From Pseudodesulfovibrio sp. S3 (GTDB lineage: Bacteria; Desulfobacterota; Desulfovibrionia; Desulfovibrionales; Desulfovibrionaceae): a stretch of 64,000 nt of DNA. The stretch lies in NCBI RefSeq assembly GCF_004025585.1, contig NZ_QTZO01000003.1:248001-312000 (forward strand). Direction: 5' to 3'. Position numbers and translations under genes: made by a program. The stretch's first letter is position 1, and the number at the start of each line of letters is the position of its first letter. Of the stretch, positions 1 through 8,428 are shown piece after piece. The notes under the pieces are model-generated. The model made no database searches, was not told the origin of the DNA, and was given only the letters and a program-made list of their open reading frames with translations.

Positions 1-437
1 CTGACCGTGCGCAGCATGTCGGCCAGGTCATCCGGCCCGAACTGAAGGCCGGAAAAGTTGTGCTCTGTGACCGCTTCGCCGACTCCACCATCGTCTACCA
101 GGGGTACGGGCGCGGCCTGGATACCATGATGCTCAAGCATCTTAACGAGGTGGCTGTGGATGGCTTGTGGCCCGACCTGACCCTTCTCCTCGACATCGAC
201 CCGGAGATCGGCCTGAAACGGGCCACCCTGCGCAATATCCAGGATGGCAAGGCCAAGGAGGAAGGACGATTCGAGGCCGAACACCTCTCCTTTCACCAAC
301 GTATTCGCCAAGGCTACCTGACCTGGGCGGCCCTCAACCACGATCGGATGAAAGTGATCAACGCTGCGGCATCGCCGGACGAAGTCTTCGAACGTATCCG
401 GCTTACTCTTGATTCGTATCTGGACACAGCATCCTGA
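1..437 (+). CDS. tmk: Thymidylate kinase, 3' part (5' end outside window)
   Basis: dTMP kinase phosphorylates dTMP to dTDP with ATP. The reading frame is open from base 3, and the first visible residues are DRAQHV, a conserved thymidylate kinase segment. It is followed by the [12 protein letters not shown] nucleotide-binding motif and [11 protein letters not shown]. About 144 residues are visible. The family is about 205-215 residues long, so the N-terminal P-loop lies upstream of the window. A GTG at 60 could be mistaken for a start, but the conserved residues before it show that the gene is simply cut by the window edge. The gene ends about 110 bp before an amino-acid transporter operon on the same strand. 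Confidence 0.93.
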   Translation, partial: DRAQHVGQVIRPELKAGKVVLCDRFADSTIVYQGYGRGLDTMMLKHLNEVAVDGLWPDLTLLLDIDPEIGLKRATLRNIQDGKAKEEGRFEAEHLSFHQRIRQGYLTWAALNHDRMKVINAAASPDEVFERIRLTLDSYLDTAS

Positions 438-548
438 GCCGATTATCTTCGCCTGGCATCAACAGAATATCACCTGGATTCTTTCAGGTATTGTGGTACG
501 GTAACACCATAAAGGCCTTGTTCCGCATCATCAAAACAAACAAAGAGA

Positions 549-1364
549 ATGCCAGCCAAATTGCCCCCGACAAAAACCGGACCCTTTTCCGTTTCAGCAT
601 GTGTGGATACGGCGAAATTCGTCGTGCTCCTGACCGCCCTGGCCGGTCTGCTTGTCATGGGTTCCCACCGCCTCGGCTATAATTGGCAATGGTATCGCAT
701 TCCGCAATATCTCTGGCATAGCACCGATGAAGGCTTCACATGGGGTCTGCTCATGCAAGGCCTCGGGGTCACCTTTCAGATCTCCGCCATCAGCCTGATC
801 CTGATGCTTGCCATCGGCATGACCACGGCCTTGCTCCGCATGACTCGCTCGTGGGCAGCCTGGGGCGTGGCCCGGGTCTACATGGAACTGATCCGCAACA
901 CCCCCCTGCTCATCCAGATATTCTTCATCTATTTCGTCCTCGCCCCCATCCTGGACATGTCCGGTTTCTGGGCGGCGATCATTGCCCTCAGCCTGTTCGA
1001 AGGGGCCTATGCGTCGGAGATATTCCGAGCCGGTATCACATCCATCGACACGGGCCAGTGGGAGGCGGCCAAAAGCCTTGGCATGAGCCCCTTCGCCATG
1101 TACCGCCACATCATATTGCCCCAGGCCGTCAGGCGCGTGTTGCCGCCCCTGACAAGCCAGGCCGTGTCTCTGATCAAAGATTCCGCCCTTGTCAGCACCA
1201 TAGCCATTCTGGACCTTACGCAACAGGGACGAATGATCGACGCTGAAACGTTTTTAACATTTGAAATATGGTTTACCGTTGCCGCCATTTACCTTGTGGT
1301 CACCCTGACATTGTCCGGCGTGGTGCGCCTGCTGGAGCAACGGTTCAACGGCATCCAGCCATAA
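549..1364 (+). CDS. Amino-acid ABC transporter permease (HisM/GlnP family)
   Basis: Inner-membrane permease of a polar amino-acid importer, 271 residues. It has several hydrophobic segments after a hydrophilic N-terminus of about 22 residues. The cytoplasmic EAA loop that docks the ATPase is clear near residues 171-190 (EAAKSLGMSPFAMYRHIILP), and the family motif ELIRNTPLLIQIFFIYF precedes it. The ATG at 549 has only a weak AAAGAGA ribosome site and no better in-frame start is visible. It is the first gene of a set with a substrate-binding lipoprotein (1522) and a second permease (2381). No ATPase gene follows in the operon. The substrate cannot be deduced. Confidence 0.9.
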   Translation: MPAKLPPTKTGPFSVSACVDTAKFVVLLTALAGLLVMGSHRLGYNWQWYRIPQYLWHSTDEGFTWGLLMQGLGVTFQISAISLILMLAIGMTTALLRMTRSWAAWGVARVYMELIRNTPLLIQIFFIYFVLAPILDMSGFWAAIIALSLFEGAYASEIFRAGITSIDTGQWEAAKSLGMSPFAMYRHIILPQAVRRVLPPLTSQAVSLIKDSALVSTIAILDLTQQGRMIDAETFLTFEIWFTVAAIYLVVTLTLSGVVRLLEQRFNGIQP

Positions 1365-1382
1365 CCTCAAAAGGAGCGGACC

Positions 1383-1478
1383 ATGACCATTTGGAGAGCC
1401 GTCAAAATCGACGGAGTCATCATGATCGCCATTCTGGGAGTGTCGCACGTCACCTTTGCCCAGGATTCCGGAAAGTAA
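1383..1478 (+). CDS. 31-residue ORF with signal-peptide-like sequence
   Basis: A short ORF between the permease and the receptor gene. ATG 1383 lies 18 bases after the permease stop and is preceded by a good AAGGAG site; the stop is TAA at 1476-1478. The product has a short basic N-terminus, a hydrophobic core (GVIMIAILGV) and an end resembling a signal-peptidase site (TFAQDSGK). It may be a small membrane protein, a translated leader coupling the two genes, or the remnant of a secreted protein. The ribosome site and spacing are visible; any function is unknown. Confidence 0.45.
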   Translation: MTIWRAVKIDGVIMIAILGVSHVTFAQDSGK

Positions 1479-1521
1479 CCTTTTTCCCCCGGAACCCGTC
1501 TTCCGGATCAAGGAGAAGCCA

Positions 1522-2367
1522 ATGAAAAAATCGCGGATCTTATCCCTCATGGCACTGTTGATGCTCATCGTAAGCGCCTTCGGATGCAGCCAGCAATCCC
1601 CGCAGCAGCAAGAGAATGCAAAAGCCCCCGAAACGACCGCCAGCCAACTGGACACCATTCTCAAACGCGGTGTACTCAAAGTCGGATTCGACACTTTCAA
1701 ACCCTGGGCCATGAAGGACAAGAACGGCAAATACATCGGCTTCGAAATCGAAGTGGCCGAAAAACTGGCCGAAGACATGGGCGTCAAGGTCGAATTTGTT
1801 CCCACCAAGTGGTCCGGGATCATCCCGGCACTCTTGACCGGCAAGTTCGATATCATCATCGGCGGCATGTCCGTCACTCCCCAACGCAACCTCAAAGTGA
1901 ACTTCTCCATTCCCTATGAATATTCAGGCATGTCGGTTGTCGCCAGCCGTAAACTGGCTCCCGGCCGGTCCCTTGCCTCGGAGTTCAACAATCCGGGCAC
2001 CACGGTTGCCGTGCGGCTCGGAACCACTGCCGCCGAAGCGGCCAAGAACTATCTGCCACAGGCCAAGATCCTCTTCTTCGACGAGGAGTCGCAGACCGTG
2101 CAGGAACTGCTCAACGAACGTGTACATGCCGTTATCGCATCCAATCCGCTGCCCTCCACCCTGGCCGCGGAATACCCGAAGCAACTCTACCTGCCATCCA
2201 AGAAGGACTTCACCAAGGAGCCCATCGCCTTTGCCGTCAGAAAAGGCGACCCCGATTTCCTGAACTGGCTCAACAACTGGGTACGGGTCACCATGAGCAA
2301 GGGCTGGCTCCAGAATCACTACGAATACTGGTTCTTCTCCAACGATTGGGAAACTCTCATCCAGTAA
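1522..2367 (+). CDS. Amino-acid-binding lipoprotein of ABC importer
   Basis: Extracytoplasmic solute receptor of the SBP_bac_3 family, 281 residues. An N-terminal lipoprotein signal peptide ends at Cys22 (VSAFGC), so the protein is probably anchored at the periplasmic face of the membrane. Family signatures include GFEIEVAEKLAEDMG and the ligand-pocket segment FDIIIGGMSVTPQR, followed by VRLGTTAAEAA at the second lobe. ATG 1522 is chosen because AAGGAG lies seven bases upstream and the signal peptide starts there; the frame is open further upstream but without such a site. It sits between two permeases with which it must form one importer. Polar or charged amino acids are the likely ligand class. 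Confidence 0.92.
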   Translation: MKKSRILSLMALLMLIVSAFGCSQQSPQQQENAKAPETTASQLDTILKRGVLKVGFDTFKPWAMKDKNGKYIGFEIEVAEKLAEDMGVKVEFVPTKWSGIIPALLTGKFDIIIGGMSVTPQRNLKVNFSIPYEYSGMSVVASRKLAPGRSLASEFNNPGTTVAVRLGTTAAEAAKNYLPQAKILFFDEESQTVQELLNERVHAVIASNPLPSTLAAEYPKQLYLPSKKDFTKEPIAFAVRKGDPDFLNWLNNWVRVTMSKGWLQNHYEYWFFSNDWETLIQ

Positions 2368-2380
2368 CCGGGCCGATTCA

Positions 2381-3271
2381 TTGCAACAATCAACTTCCGG
2401 GAAACGCTTGCGCATGACCCCGCTGGACGCCGCCGTTTTGGCGGCTCTGGCGGGGGTGCTCGGCTTTGTCTTTTACAAGGCTGCCACAGGTCTGAACTAC
2501 CATTGGAACTGGGATATCATACCGCAATTTCTGCTGCGGTATGATGAACAGACTCGGTCATGGAGACCCGGCCCCCTGACACTCGGCCTGTTTGCAACCA
2601 TTCGACTGAGCCTCTGGTCCGGTATCCTGGCCATGATCCTGGGCCTCATTATCAGCCTGTTCAGGGTCAGTCCCAGCCTGTTCAAACGCCAGATCGGCAC
2701 CACTTATGTGGGGCTCATACGAAACACCCCGCCGCTTGTGCTGATTTTCATCTTCTATTTCTTCATCGGCGATCAGATCATAAGCCTGCTGGGCGTGGAC
2801 ACCTTCGTCTACACTCTTTCAGACGGCACAAAGGATTTTTTGAGTTGGTTTTTCGGTCCCATGAACCGATTCCCGCAATTCATATCCGCTCTCATAACCC
2901 TGGCGCTGTTTGAAGCGGCCTATATTGCGGAGATCCTCCGGGCAGGCATCGAATCCGTGGAAAAGGGACAGTGGGAGGCCTCGGCCAGCATGGGCATGAG
3001 CCGGAGCCAGTCCATGCTCCACGTGATTTTGCCCCAAGCACTGCAACGCATGTTGCCAGCCCTGGCCGGACAGTTTATATCTATCGTCAAGGACTCTGCC
3101 ATTGTGTCCGTCATCTCCATCGAGGAACTGACGTTTCAGGCCCAGCAGCTCATGACGACCACGTATCGAAGTTTCGAGATATGGACCCTGGTCCTGATCA
3201 TATACTTCGTACTCACATTTCTGTGCTCCCTGGCCGTAAGAAAGCTGGAACTGACCTTGAAAAGGGACTAA
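2381..3271 (+). CDS. Amino-acid ABC transporter permease, second subunit
   Basis: Second integral membrane subunit of the importer, 296 residues if translated from TTG 2381. ATG 2414 is a reasonable alternative that removes eleven residues; neither has a strong ribosome site. The EAA loop is visible as EASASMGMSRSQSMLHVILP, preceded by VGLIRNTPPLVLIFIFYFF. It resembles the permease at 549 in layout but carries an extra hydrophilic insertion around residues 135-160. It probably forms a heterodimer with that permease. The next gene starts one base after its stop, so the redox genes downstream are probably cotranscribed. Confidence 0.9.
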   Translation: MQQSTSGKRLRMTPLDAAVLAALAGVLGFVFYKAATGLNYHWNWDIIPQFLLRYDEQTRSWRPGPLTLGLFATIRLSLWSGILAMILGLIISLFRVSPSLFKRQIGTTYVGLIRNTPPLVLIFIFYFFIGDQIISLLGVDTFVYTLSDGTKDFLSWFFGPMNRFPQFISALITLALFEAAYIAEILRAGIESVEKGQWEASASMGMSRSQSMLHVILPQALQRMLPALAGQFISIVKDSAIVSVISIEELTFQAQQLMTTTYRSFEIWTLVLIIYFVLTFLCSLAVRKLELTLKRD

Positions 3272-3272
3272 C

Positions 3273-3638
3273 ATGTTCGGATACATAAAAAAGTTTTTTA
3301 CCGGAACACTGGACGAAAAGCCCGAGACTCCGCCGGAAATCGAAACATCTGAGCCAACTCAACCATTGGACATGGAGACACTTCAAATGAACGACATCAA
3401 GGTCTATGCACTTTCCACCTGCATCCATTGCAGGAATGCCAAGAAATACCTGGACGAATGCGGAGTAAAATACGACTGCGTTCACGTGGACCAACTGAGC
3501 GGTGATGAACGCAATGACGTGGTCAGAAAGATCAAGGAGTACAATCCGGCCGTCTCCTTCCCGACCATCGTCATCAAGGACAAGGTCGTGGTCGGCTATC
3601 ACAAGGACCAGATCGACGAAGCCCTCAAGGGAGAATAG
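3273..3638 (+). CDS. Glutaredoxin-like thiol oxidoreductase
   Basis: Thioredoxin-fold protein of 121 residues. The active-site dithiol is Cys50-Ile-His-Cys53 (ALSTCIHCRNAKKYL), and the cis-proline loop SFPTIVI follows at the usual distance. This matches the glutaredoxin family, whose members reduce disulfides or glutathione mixed disulfides. There is an acidic, proline-rich N-terminal extension of about 38 residues. An internal ATG at 3387 with GGAG upstream would give a standard 83-residue glutaredoxin, so the extension may be optional. The next gene, an FTR-like iron-sulfur protein, begins two bases after the stop. The pairing suggests an electron relay, which is inference. Confidence 0.88.
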   Translation: MFGYIKKFFTGTLDEKPETPPEIETSEPTQPLDMETLQMNDIKVYALSTCIHCRNAKKYLDECGVKYDCVHVDQLSGDERNDVVRKIKEYNPAVSFPTIVIKDKVVVGYHKDQIDEALKGE

Positions 3639-3640
3639 CC

Positions 3641-3973
3641 ATGGACGTCAAACAACTCTTCAATATGCTGAAGAAGGCGCAGGAACCCAAGGGCTACTAC
3701 TTCAACAACGACATGGATATGACCATGCCGCTCCTGGAGAGTCTGCTCATCAACAAGGAGCGCTTCGGCTACATGGCCTGTCCCTGCCGCCTTGCCAACG
3801 GCGATTTCGATGCTGACAAGGATATTATCTGTCCCTGCACCTACAGGGAAGACGACGTCAAAAAGTACGGCGCATGCTTCTGCGCCCTGTACGTGAGCAA
3901 GGATTTCAACGAAGGGAAAATCGAAAAAACAGTCGTGCCTGAAAGCAGGCCGCCGGAAAAGATACTCTTCTGA
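3641..3973 (+). CDS. Ferredoxin-thioredoxin reductase catalytic-chain-like protein
   Basis: A 110-residue protein with the cysteine pattern of the FTR catalytic (beta) chain: CPC, 14 residues, CPC, 12 residues, CFC. In plant FTR the corresponding motifs (CPC, CPC, CHC) bind a [4Fe-4S] cluster next to a redox-active disulfide and pass ferredoxin electrons to thioredoxin. The last motif is CFC rather than CHC and the spacings differ, as is common in anaerobic homologues. No variable-chain gene is nearby. The glutaredoxin two bases upstream is the obvious candidate partner. A terminator follows, so this is the last gene of the transcript. Confidence 0.85.
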   Translation: MDVKQLFNMLKKAQEPKGYYFNNDMDMTMPLLESLLINKERFGYMACPCRLANGDFDADKDIICPCTYREDDVKKYGACFCALYVSKDFNEGKIEKTVVPESRPPEKILF

Positions 3974-3993
3974 TCAAAGGCTCAAAGTAAAAG

Positions 3994-4025
3994 AAAAGGC
4001 CGGGATCGAATTCCCGGCCTTTTTT
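3994..4025. terminator. Bidirectional intrinsic terminator
   Basis: The stem GGCCGGGA (3998-4005) pairs with TCCCGGCC (4012-4019) around a six-base loop. A T-run follows on the plus strand and an A-run precedes it, giving a T-run on the minus strand. It can therefore end both the FTR-like gene and the converging protease gene that stops at 4030. Confidence 0.85.
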
Positions 4026-4029
4026 CGTT

Positions 4030-5358
4030 CTATTCATCGATAATGTGAATATTCAAGGCCGTCAGCGCTTCTCTGATCGGAATGAAATTATTGATGCCGA
4101 TGGATCGTTCCCCGTAGCCGCTCACACAGACTCCGACGACATTCCCGTTATTGTCGACCAATGGTCCGCCGCTGTTGCCGGGTTGAATGTCGGCATCAGT
4201 CTGTATCAGGTGCAGCCCTGTCTTCTCATCCTCACGAAGCGCGCTGACAACTCCCCGCGTAATGGTCGACCGCAACTTCTGATCGAGCGGTGTTCCCACC
4301 GGGAATACCGGCTCCAGGACTTTCACGGGGGTTTGCCTTATGGGCATGGGCCTGGCCGAATTAAGCTCGGCCTTTACCAAGGCGACATCACGCGTCGGGT
4401 GCACCTTTATAACTTTTCCGGGCAGTTCGAACCCGTTTGAAAAACCGATGGAAACCTTATCGCTTTTCCCCACCACATGCTGATTGGTGATGATGTACCC
4501 GTCGTCGGTGATGATAAACCCTGAACCATGCCCGTATGCAGTACGCACCGTCACAGTCGAATCGGTCACCCTCGACGGTTTTTCTGAAAATGACGTAATA
4601 TAATTATCGACCAAGGGTATTGTGAGAACATCGCCAACAGACTGTTGTTTGACGAGATTGTCCTGAACACTGCGCCCACTGACCAGATCATAAAAGTCTT
4701 TGTCGGCAGACAGTTCTTCGGCCGCACTCGAAAAGGCTTCAAAGAGGAGCGAAGTGTAGCCACCGGCCCGCTCTTCAACCGATTTCTGGTAACCCGTTGT
4801 CGTCACTTGTAAAAGCGACTTCTTTTCAAGAGGAGAATAGACCGTCCATTCAACCTGCAGCCACACTTCCCCGTTTTCAGTACCCAGGGCATTCCCTGTC
4901 CAGAAATCATAAACGCGGCAAATGTTCGTTCTCAAATCCCGGATTTCAGCGGCCACCAGATAATGTGCGCTGGACAACTCCTCTTCTCTGTCAAATATCC
5001 GCTTCGGATCGCCAACGACATTGTATCCACGGGCAGTCAACGATTCATAAAAATACTGGCTGAACTCATCATCGATGCCGCCGATGGTCGAGCGCGATGA
5101 GGTCCAGAACATTTCCGCACTGCAATTGTAGTTGCACAGATTCATACTGCTTTCGGACTGCCCGGAATAATAGGCGCCTATTTTTTCGCCCCGTTTGATG
5201 GAGACTATTGTTTTGCTCAGCCCAATGGGCTCCAAAACAACGCCGGATTCCATCTCCAGAGGGGGAAGAACGGCATGAGGGGGAATGGCGACTCGCTTTG
5301 TTCCGCATGACGGCAGAAACAACAAACAGACAAACAGGGCACATACAATCTTACGCAC
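4030..5358 (-). CDS. Lipoprotein trypsin-like serine protease (HtrA-like domain)
   Basis: A predicted lipoprotein of 442 residues with a C-terminal chymotrypsin-fold protease domain. The start is GTG 5358, because GGAGG lies seven bases upstream and the signal peptide begins there (VRKIVCALFVCLLFLPSCG, lipobox LPSC). The triad is visible as His294 (NQHVVG), Asp324 (TRDVAL) and Ser396 (QPGNSGGPLV), as in DegP/HtrA proteases. No PDZ domain follows. The first 250 residues form a separate domain I do not recognise. The protein probably acts at the periplasmic side of a membrane, on unknown substrates. It converges with the FTR-like gene and seems to be monocistronic. Confidence 0.87.
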   Translation of the reverse strand: MRKIVCALFVCLLFLPSCGTKRVAIPPHAVLPPLEMESGVVLEPIGLSKTIVSIKRGEKIGAYYSGQSESSMNLCNYNCSAEMFWTSSRSTIGGIDDEFSQYFYESLTARGYNVVGDPKRIFDREEELSSAHYLVAAEIRDLRTNICRVYDFWTGNALGTENGEVWLQVEWTVYSPLEKKSLLQVTTTGYQKSVEERAGGYTSLLFEAFSSAAEELSADKDFYDLVSGRSVQDNLVKQQSVGDVLTIPLVDNYITSFSEKPSRVTDSTVTVRTAYGHGSGFIITDDGYIITNQHVVGKSDKVSIGFSNGFELPGKVIKVHPTRDVALVKAELNSARPMPIRQTPVKVLEPVFPVGTPLDQKLRSTITRGVVSALREDEKTGLHLIQTDADIQPGNSGGPLVDNNGNVVGVCVSGYGERSIGINNFIPIREALTALNIHIIDE

Positions 5359-5446
5359 AACGTATCCTCCAGGCAGATTCAAACTGCCTTTCGATACACA
5401 TTTTCATGTATACATACAACCACTTTGTCGTGCTTTTTGACCAATT

Positions 5447-6754
5447 CTAGGCAGTTGCCTTGGCCAGCGCCCGGTCAAGATCTTCAATGATGTCTTCCAC
5501 ATCTTCCAACCCCACGGAGATGCGGATCAAATCCGGCGGCACCCCTGCCGCGAGCTGTTCTTCAGGGGTGGACTGGCCGTGCGTGGTGGACGCCGGATGG
5601 ATGACCAATGTCTTTGCGTCTAGAATATTGGCAAGATGAGAACACAACTCCACGGATTCGATAAAGACGCGCCCTGCTTCCAGACCGCCTTTGACCCCGA
5701 AACCGAAGACCGCTCCCGGTCCCAGGGGGAAGGTGTTCTTGGCTTTGTCGTGATCGGGATGGCTGGGGAGTCCCGCATAGTTGACCCACTCCACAGCGTA
5801 ATGCGTTTCCAGGAATTCCGCCACTTTCTGGGCGTTTTCACAGTGCTTGCAAGCGCGCAGAGGCAGGGTTTCCATACCCTGGATAATAAGGAAACTGTTG
5901 TGGGGTGACAGGGCCGCACCCGTGTCACGCAACAAACCGATGCGAACCTTGGTGGTAAACACAGGGCACGGTTCACCGGCCGCACCGCCCATGGCTTCCC
6001 ACAAATTGATGCCGTTGTAGGTCGGGTCCGGGGCGGTCAACTCGGGATATTTGCCGGCTGCCCCCCAATCGAAACCGCCCTTCTCAACTATGGCCCCGCC
6101 CATGGCCACGCCGTGGCCGCCCACGATCTTGGTCAGAGAGTAGACCGCAATGTCGCAGCCGAAATCAAAGGGATTGAAAATGGGGGGGGGCGCCACCGTG
6201 GAATCGAGGATGAACGGCAAACCGTGCGCGTGGGCTACACGGGCGATCCCCTGCAAGTCATCGACATTGCAACGCGGATTGCCGATGGACTCACTGTAGA
6301 CGAGCCGGGTGTTCTCATCGATGGCCGCCTCAAAATTGGCCGGATCAGAGGAATCCACGAATCGCGCCTCGATACCGAACCGCTTCAGGGTATGTTCGAA
6401 CAGGGTCTGTGTCCCGCCGTAGAGATTGGAACCGGTGACGATGTTCTGCCCTGCCGAGGTGATGGCCGTGACCGCATAGAAGATGGCCGCCATGCCGCTG
6501 GCCACGGCCAATGCGCCCACGCCGCCGTGCAGGGCGGCCAGCCGCTTTTCCAGCACGTCCGTGGTCGGATTGTTCAGGCGGGTATAGATGTAGCCGGAAT
6601 CCTTGAGTGCAAACAGATCGGCGGCATGACCGGTATCGCGAAAGAGGTACGCCGTGGTCTGATGGATGGGAACAGCCCTGGAACCAGTGTCACTGTCCGG
6701 GGTATGCCCTGCATGGAGGGCCAATGTCTGAGGACCATATTTCGTGTCGGTCAT
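5447..6754 (-). CDS. metY: O-acetylhomoserine sulfhydrylase (PLP enzyme)
   Basis: Member of the Cys/Met-metabolism PLP family, 435 residues, the usual length for O-acetylhomoserine aminocarboxypropyltransferase, which makes homocysteine from O-acetylhomoserine and sulfide. The PLP-binding lysine lies in YSLTKIVGGHG, with IPFILDSTVAPP upstream. Early family markers are TLALHAGHTPD, VPIHQTTAYLF and YTRLNNPTTDVLEKR. ATG 6754 (MTDTKYG) is chosen for the GGAG eight bases upstream. The closest alternative in the family is cystathionine gamma-synthase, but length and motifs favour MetY. An inverted repeat lies upstream (6829-6894); I see no recognisable SAM riboswitch. Confidence 0.9.
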   Translation of the reverse strand: MTDTKYGPQTLALHAGHTPDSDTGSRAVPIHQTTAYLFRDTGHAADLFALKDSGYIYTRLNNPTTDVLEKRLAALHGGVGALAVASGMAAIFYAVTAITSAGQNIVTGSNLYGGTQTLFEHTLKRFGIEARFVDSSDPANFEAAIDENTRLVYSESIGNPRCNVDDLQGIARVAHAHGLPFILDSTVAPPPIFNPFDFGCDIAVYSLTKIVGGHGVAMGGAIVEKGGFDWGAAGKYPELTAPDPTYNGINLWEAMGGAAGEPCPVFTTKVRIGLLRDTGAALSPHNSFLIIQGMETLPLRACKHCENAQKVAEFLETHYAVEWVNYAGLPSHPDHDKAKNTFPLGPGAVFGFGVKGGLEAGRVFIESVELCSHLANILDAKTLVIHPASTTHGQSTPEEQLAAGVPPDLIRISVGLEDVEDIIEDLDRALAKATA

Positions 6755-6828
6755 GACGATGCTCCTATTAAATCTGCCGGGGCCAAACGCCCTGCTCTGC
6801 CTCAGAGTGCGACAACAGGAGACAATTG

Positions 6829-6894
6829 GCAATACCTGCATTCATAGCAATTCATTATCCCGACCATAAGAGGGCTTCATGGAACAGGTATTGC
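6829..6894. repeat. 10-bp inverted repeat upstream of metY
   Basis: GCAATACCTG (6829-6838) and CAGGTATTGC (6885-6894) are exact inverted copies 46 bases apart. They lie 75-140 bases before the metY start. They could be two halves of a regulatory site or the base of a structured leader. The interior does not match a riboswitch I recognise. Confidence 0.4.
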
Positions 6895-6987
6895 TAGCAT
6901 ATGAACAAGGAACATTTTTCCGACACGGTAAGCGGAAACCGCGTGAAAACGTTTCAGATTTCGCTAACAATGGGGTCAGCGAAAGGT

Positions 6988-7020
6988 CCCCGCCTCGAAC
7001 TTGAGCGACTCGGGGCGGGG
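6988..7020 (-). terminator. Hairpin after trmFO, probable terminator
   Basis: CCCCGCC (6988-6994) pairs with GGCGGGG (7014-7020), with further pairing possible inside. On the minus strand it directly follows the trmFO stop codon. The following T-tract is short (CCTTT), so it is a weak intrinsic terminator at best. Confidence 0.5.
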
Positions 7021-7021
7021 G

Positions 7022-8350
7022 TCATTTTTCCAGCCCGGCACCAGCCAGCCATGCGGCGAACGCTTCCTGCGCCCGCTGACCGTAGGCTTCCTTCCTGAAT
7101 TTCTTCTTCATCTTCTGTTGCAATCCGGGCATGAGCCCGAAGTTGACGTTGGACGGCTGGAACTGCTTTTCGGGCCTGGTCCGCAAATGGCCAAGCAATG
7201 CCCCGAGCGCCGTTTCCACCGGCGGAGCCGTCACTTCCACGCCCTTTATCCGGCGAGACAGGGACAGGCCAAGCCACAGGCCGCAGGCAGCGGACTCGAG
7301 ATACCCTTCCACCCCTGTGATCTGCCCGGCCAGATAGAATCCGGGCCTGCCTCTCAACTGCAAGGTCTCGTCCAGCACCTCCGGGGCATTGACGTAGGTG
7401 TTGCGATGAATGGAACCGAGCCTGAGGAATTCGGCATTCTCCAGGCCAGGTATCATCCTGAAGATCCGTTTCTGTTCCGGGTACTTGAGCTTGGTCTGGA
7501 AGCCCACCAGGTTGAAGGAGGTCTTGTCCGCATTCTCGGTGCGGAGCTGGACAATGGCAAAGGGGCGTTCCCCGGTCTTGGGGTCCGTGAACCCCACGGG
7601 CTTGAGCGGACCAAAGGCAAGGGTCATCTCCCCGCGCTCGGCCATGGCTTCCACGGGCAGACAGGCTTCGAAGTGCACTTCCTTCTCGAAATCGCGCGGT
7701 TTGACCTTCTCCCCCTCGAGCAGAGCGGCCACGAACGCCTTGTATTCGTCCTCGTTCATGGGACAGTTGAGATAATCGTCGTCCTCGGGCTTCCAGCGCG
7801 ACCCCCAGAAAGCCTTGTCAAAGTCCACGGAATCGCGGGAGATGATCGGCGCTATGGCGTCATAAAAATAGAGCCGGGCATCGCCCACCGTCTCCATGAG
7901 GCTCTCGGTCAGTTCCGGGCTGGCCAGGGGACCGGCGGCAATGATGACCGCGGCAGCTCCTTGCAAATCAACATCATCAAGCGAGGCAATCTCCCGCCGA
8001 ACCACAGTGATAGCGTCATGCCCTTCGATCTTTGCGGTAATATATTCGGAGAACAGGGTACGGTCCACGGCCAGGGCGCCGCCGGCGGGCACCTTTGTGG
8101 CAAAGGCGGCCTCCATGACCAAACTGCCGAGACTCTCCATCTCCTCCTTGAGCAGTCCTATGGCCGCGGCGGGTCCGGTGGCACGAAAGGAATTTGAACA
8201 GACCAGCTCCGCCAGTCCGTCCTCAGTGTGGGCCTCGGAACGCCTTTCCGGCTTCATCTCATAGAGCGTGACCGAAATACCGGCTTCGGCCAACTGCCAT
8301 GCGCAGTCACACCCGGCCAGACCACCGCCCACAATTACCACTTGTGCCAT
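7022..8350 (-). CDS. trmFO: tRNA (uracil-54-C5)-methyltransferase, folate/FAD-dependent
   Basis: TrmFO makes 5-methyluridine at position 54 of the tRNA T-loop, using methylene-tetrahydrofolate and FAD. The 442-residue length is typical. The N-terminal FAD-binding Rossmann motif is VVIVGGGLAGCDCAWQLA, followed by TLYEMKP and LAELVCSNSFR, all family signatures. YFYDAIAPII and the C-terminal GVEGYLESAACGLWLG segment also fit. ATG 8350 has a GGGGA ribosome site. The frame stays open far upstream through the antisense of the ABC ATPase genes; that extension is spurious. It is transcribed divergently from oppD. Confidence 0.96.
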   Translation of the reverse strand: MAQVVIVGGGLAGCDCAWQLAEAGISVTLYEMKPERRSEAHTEDGLAELVCSNSFRATGPAAAIGLLKEEMESLGSLVMEAAFATKVPAGGALAVDRTLFSEYITAKIEGHDAITVVRREIASLDDVDLQGAAAVIIAAGPLASPELTESLMETVGDARLYFYDAIAPIISRDSVDFDKAFWGSRWKPEDDDYLNCPMNEDEYKAFVAALLEGEKVKPRDFEKEVHFEACLPVEAMAERGEMTLAFGPLKPVGFTDPKTGERPFAIVQLRTENADKTSFNLVGFQTKLKYPEQKRIFRMIPGLENAEFLRLGSIHRNTYVNAPEVLDETLQLRGRPGFYLAGQITGVEGYLESAACGLWLGLSLSRRIKGVEVTAPPVETALGALLGHLRTRPEKQFQPSNVNFGLMPGLQQKMKKKFRKEAYGQRAQEAFAAWLAGAGLEK

Positions 8351-8428
8351 TTCATATCCCCGATATCGTTTACGTTCGCCGCAATATGCCGTATAGAAGC
8401 CTGAACAGCAAACCTGCGGAATCAAAAG

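Noticed and set aside
6755-6960. SAM riboswitch upstream of metY
   Set aside because: I could not find the conserved core of any SAM riboswitch class on the minus strand; only an inverted repeat is visible.
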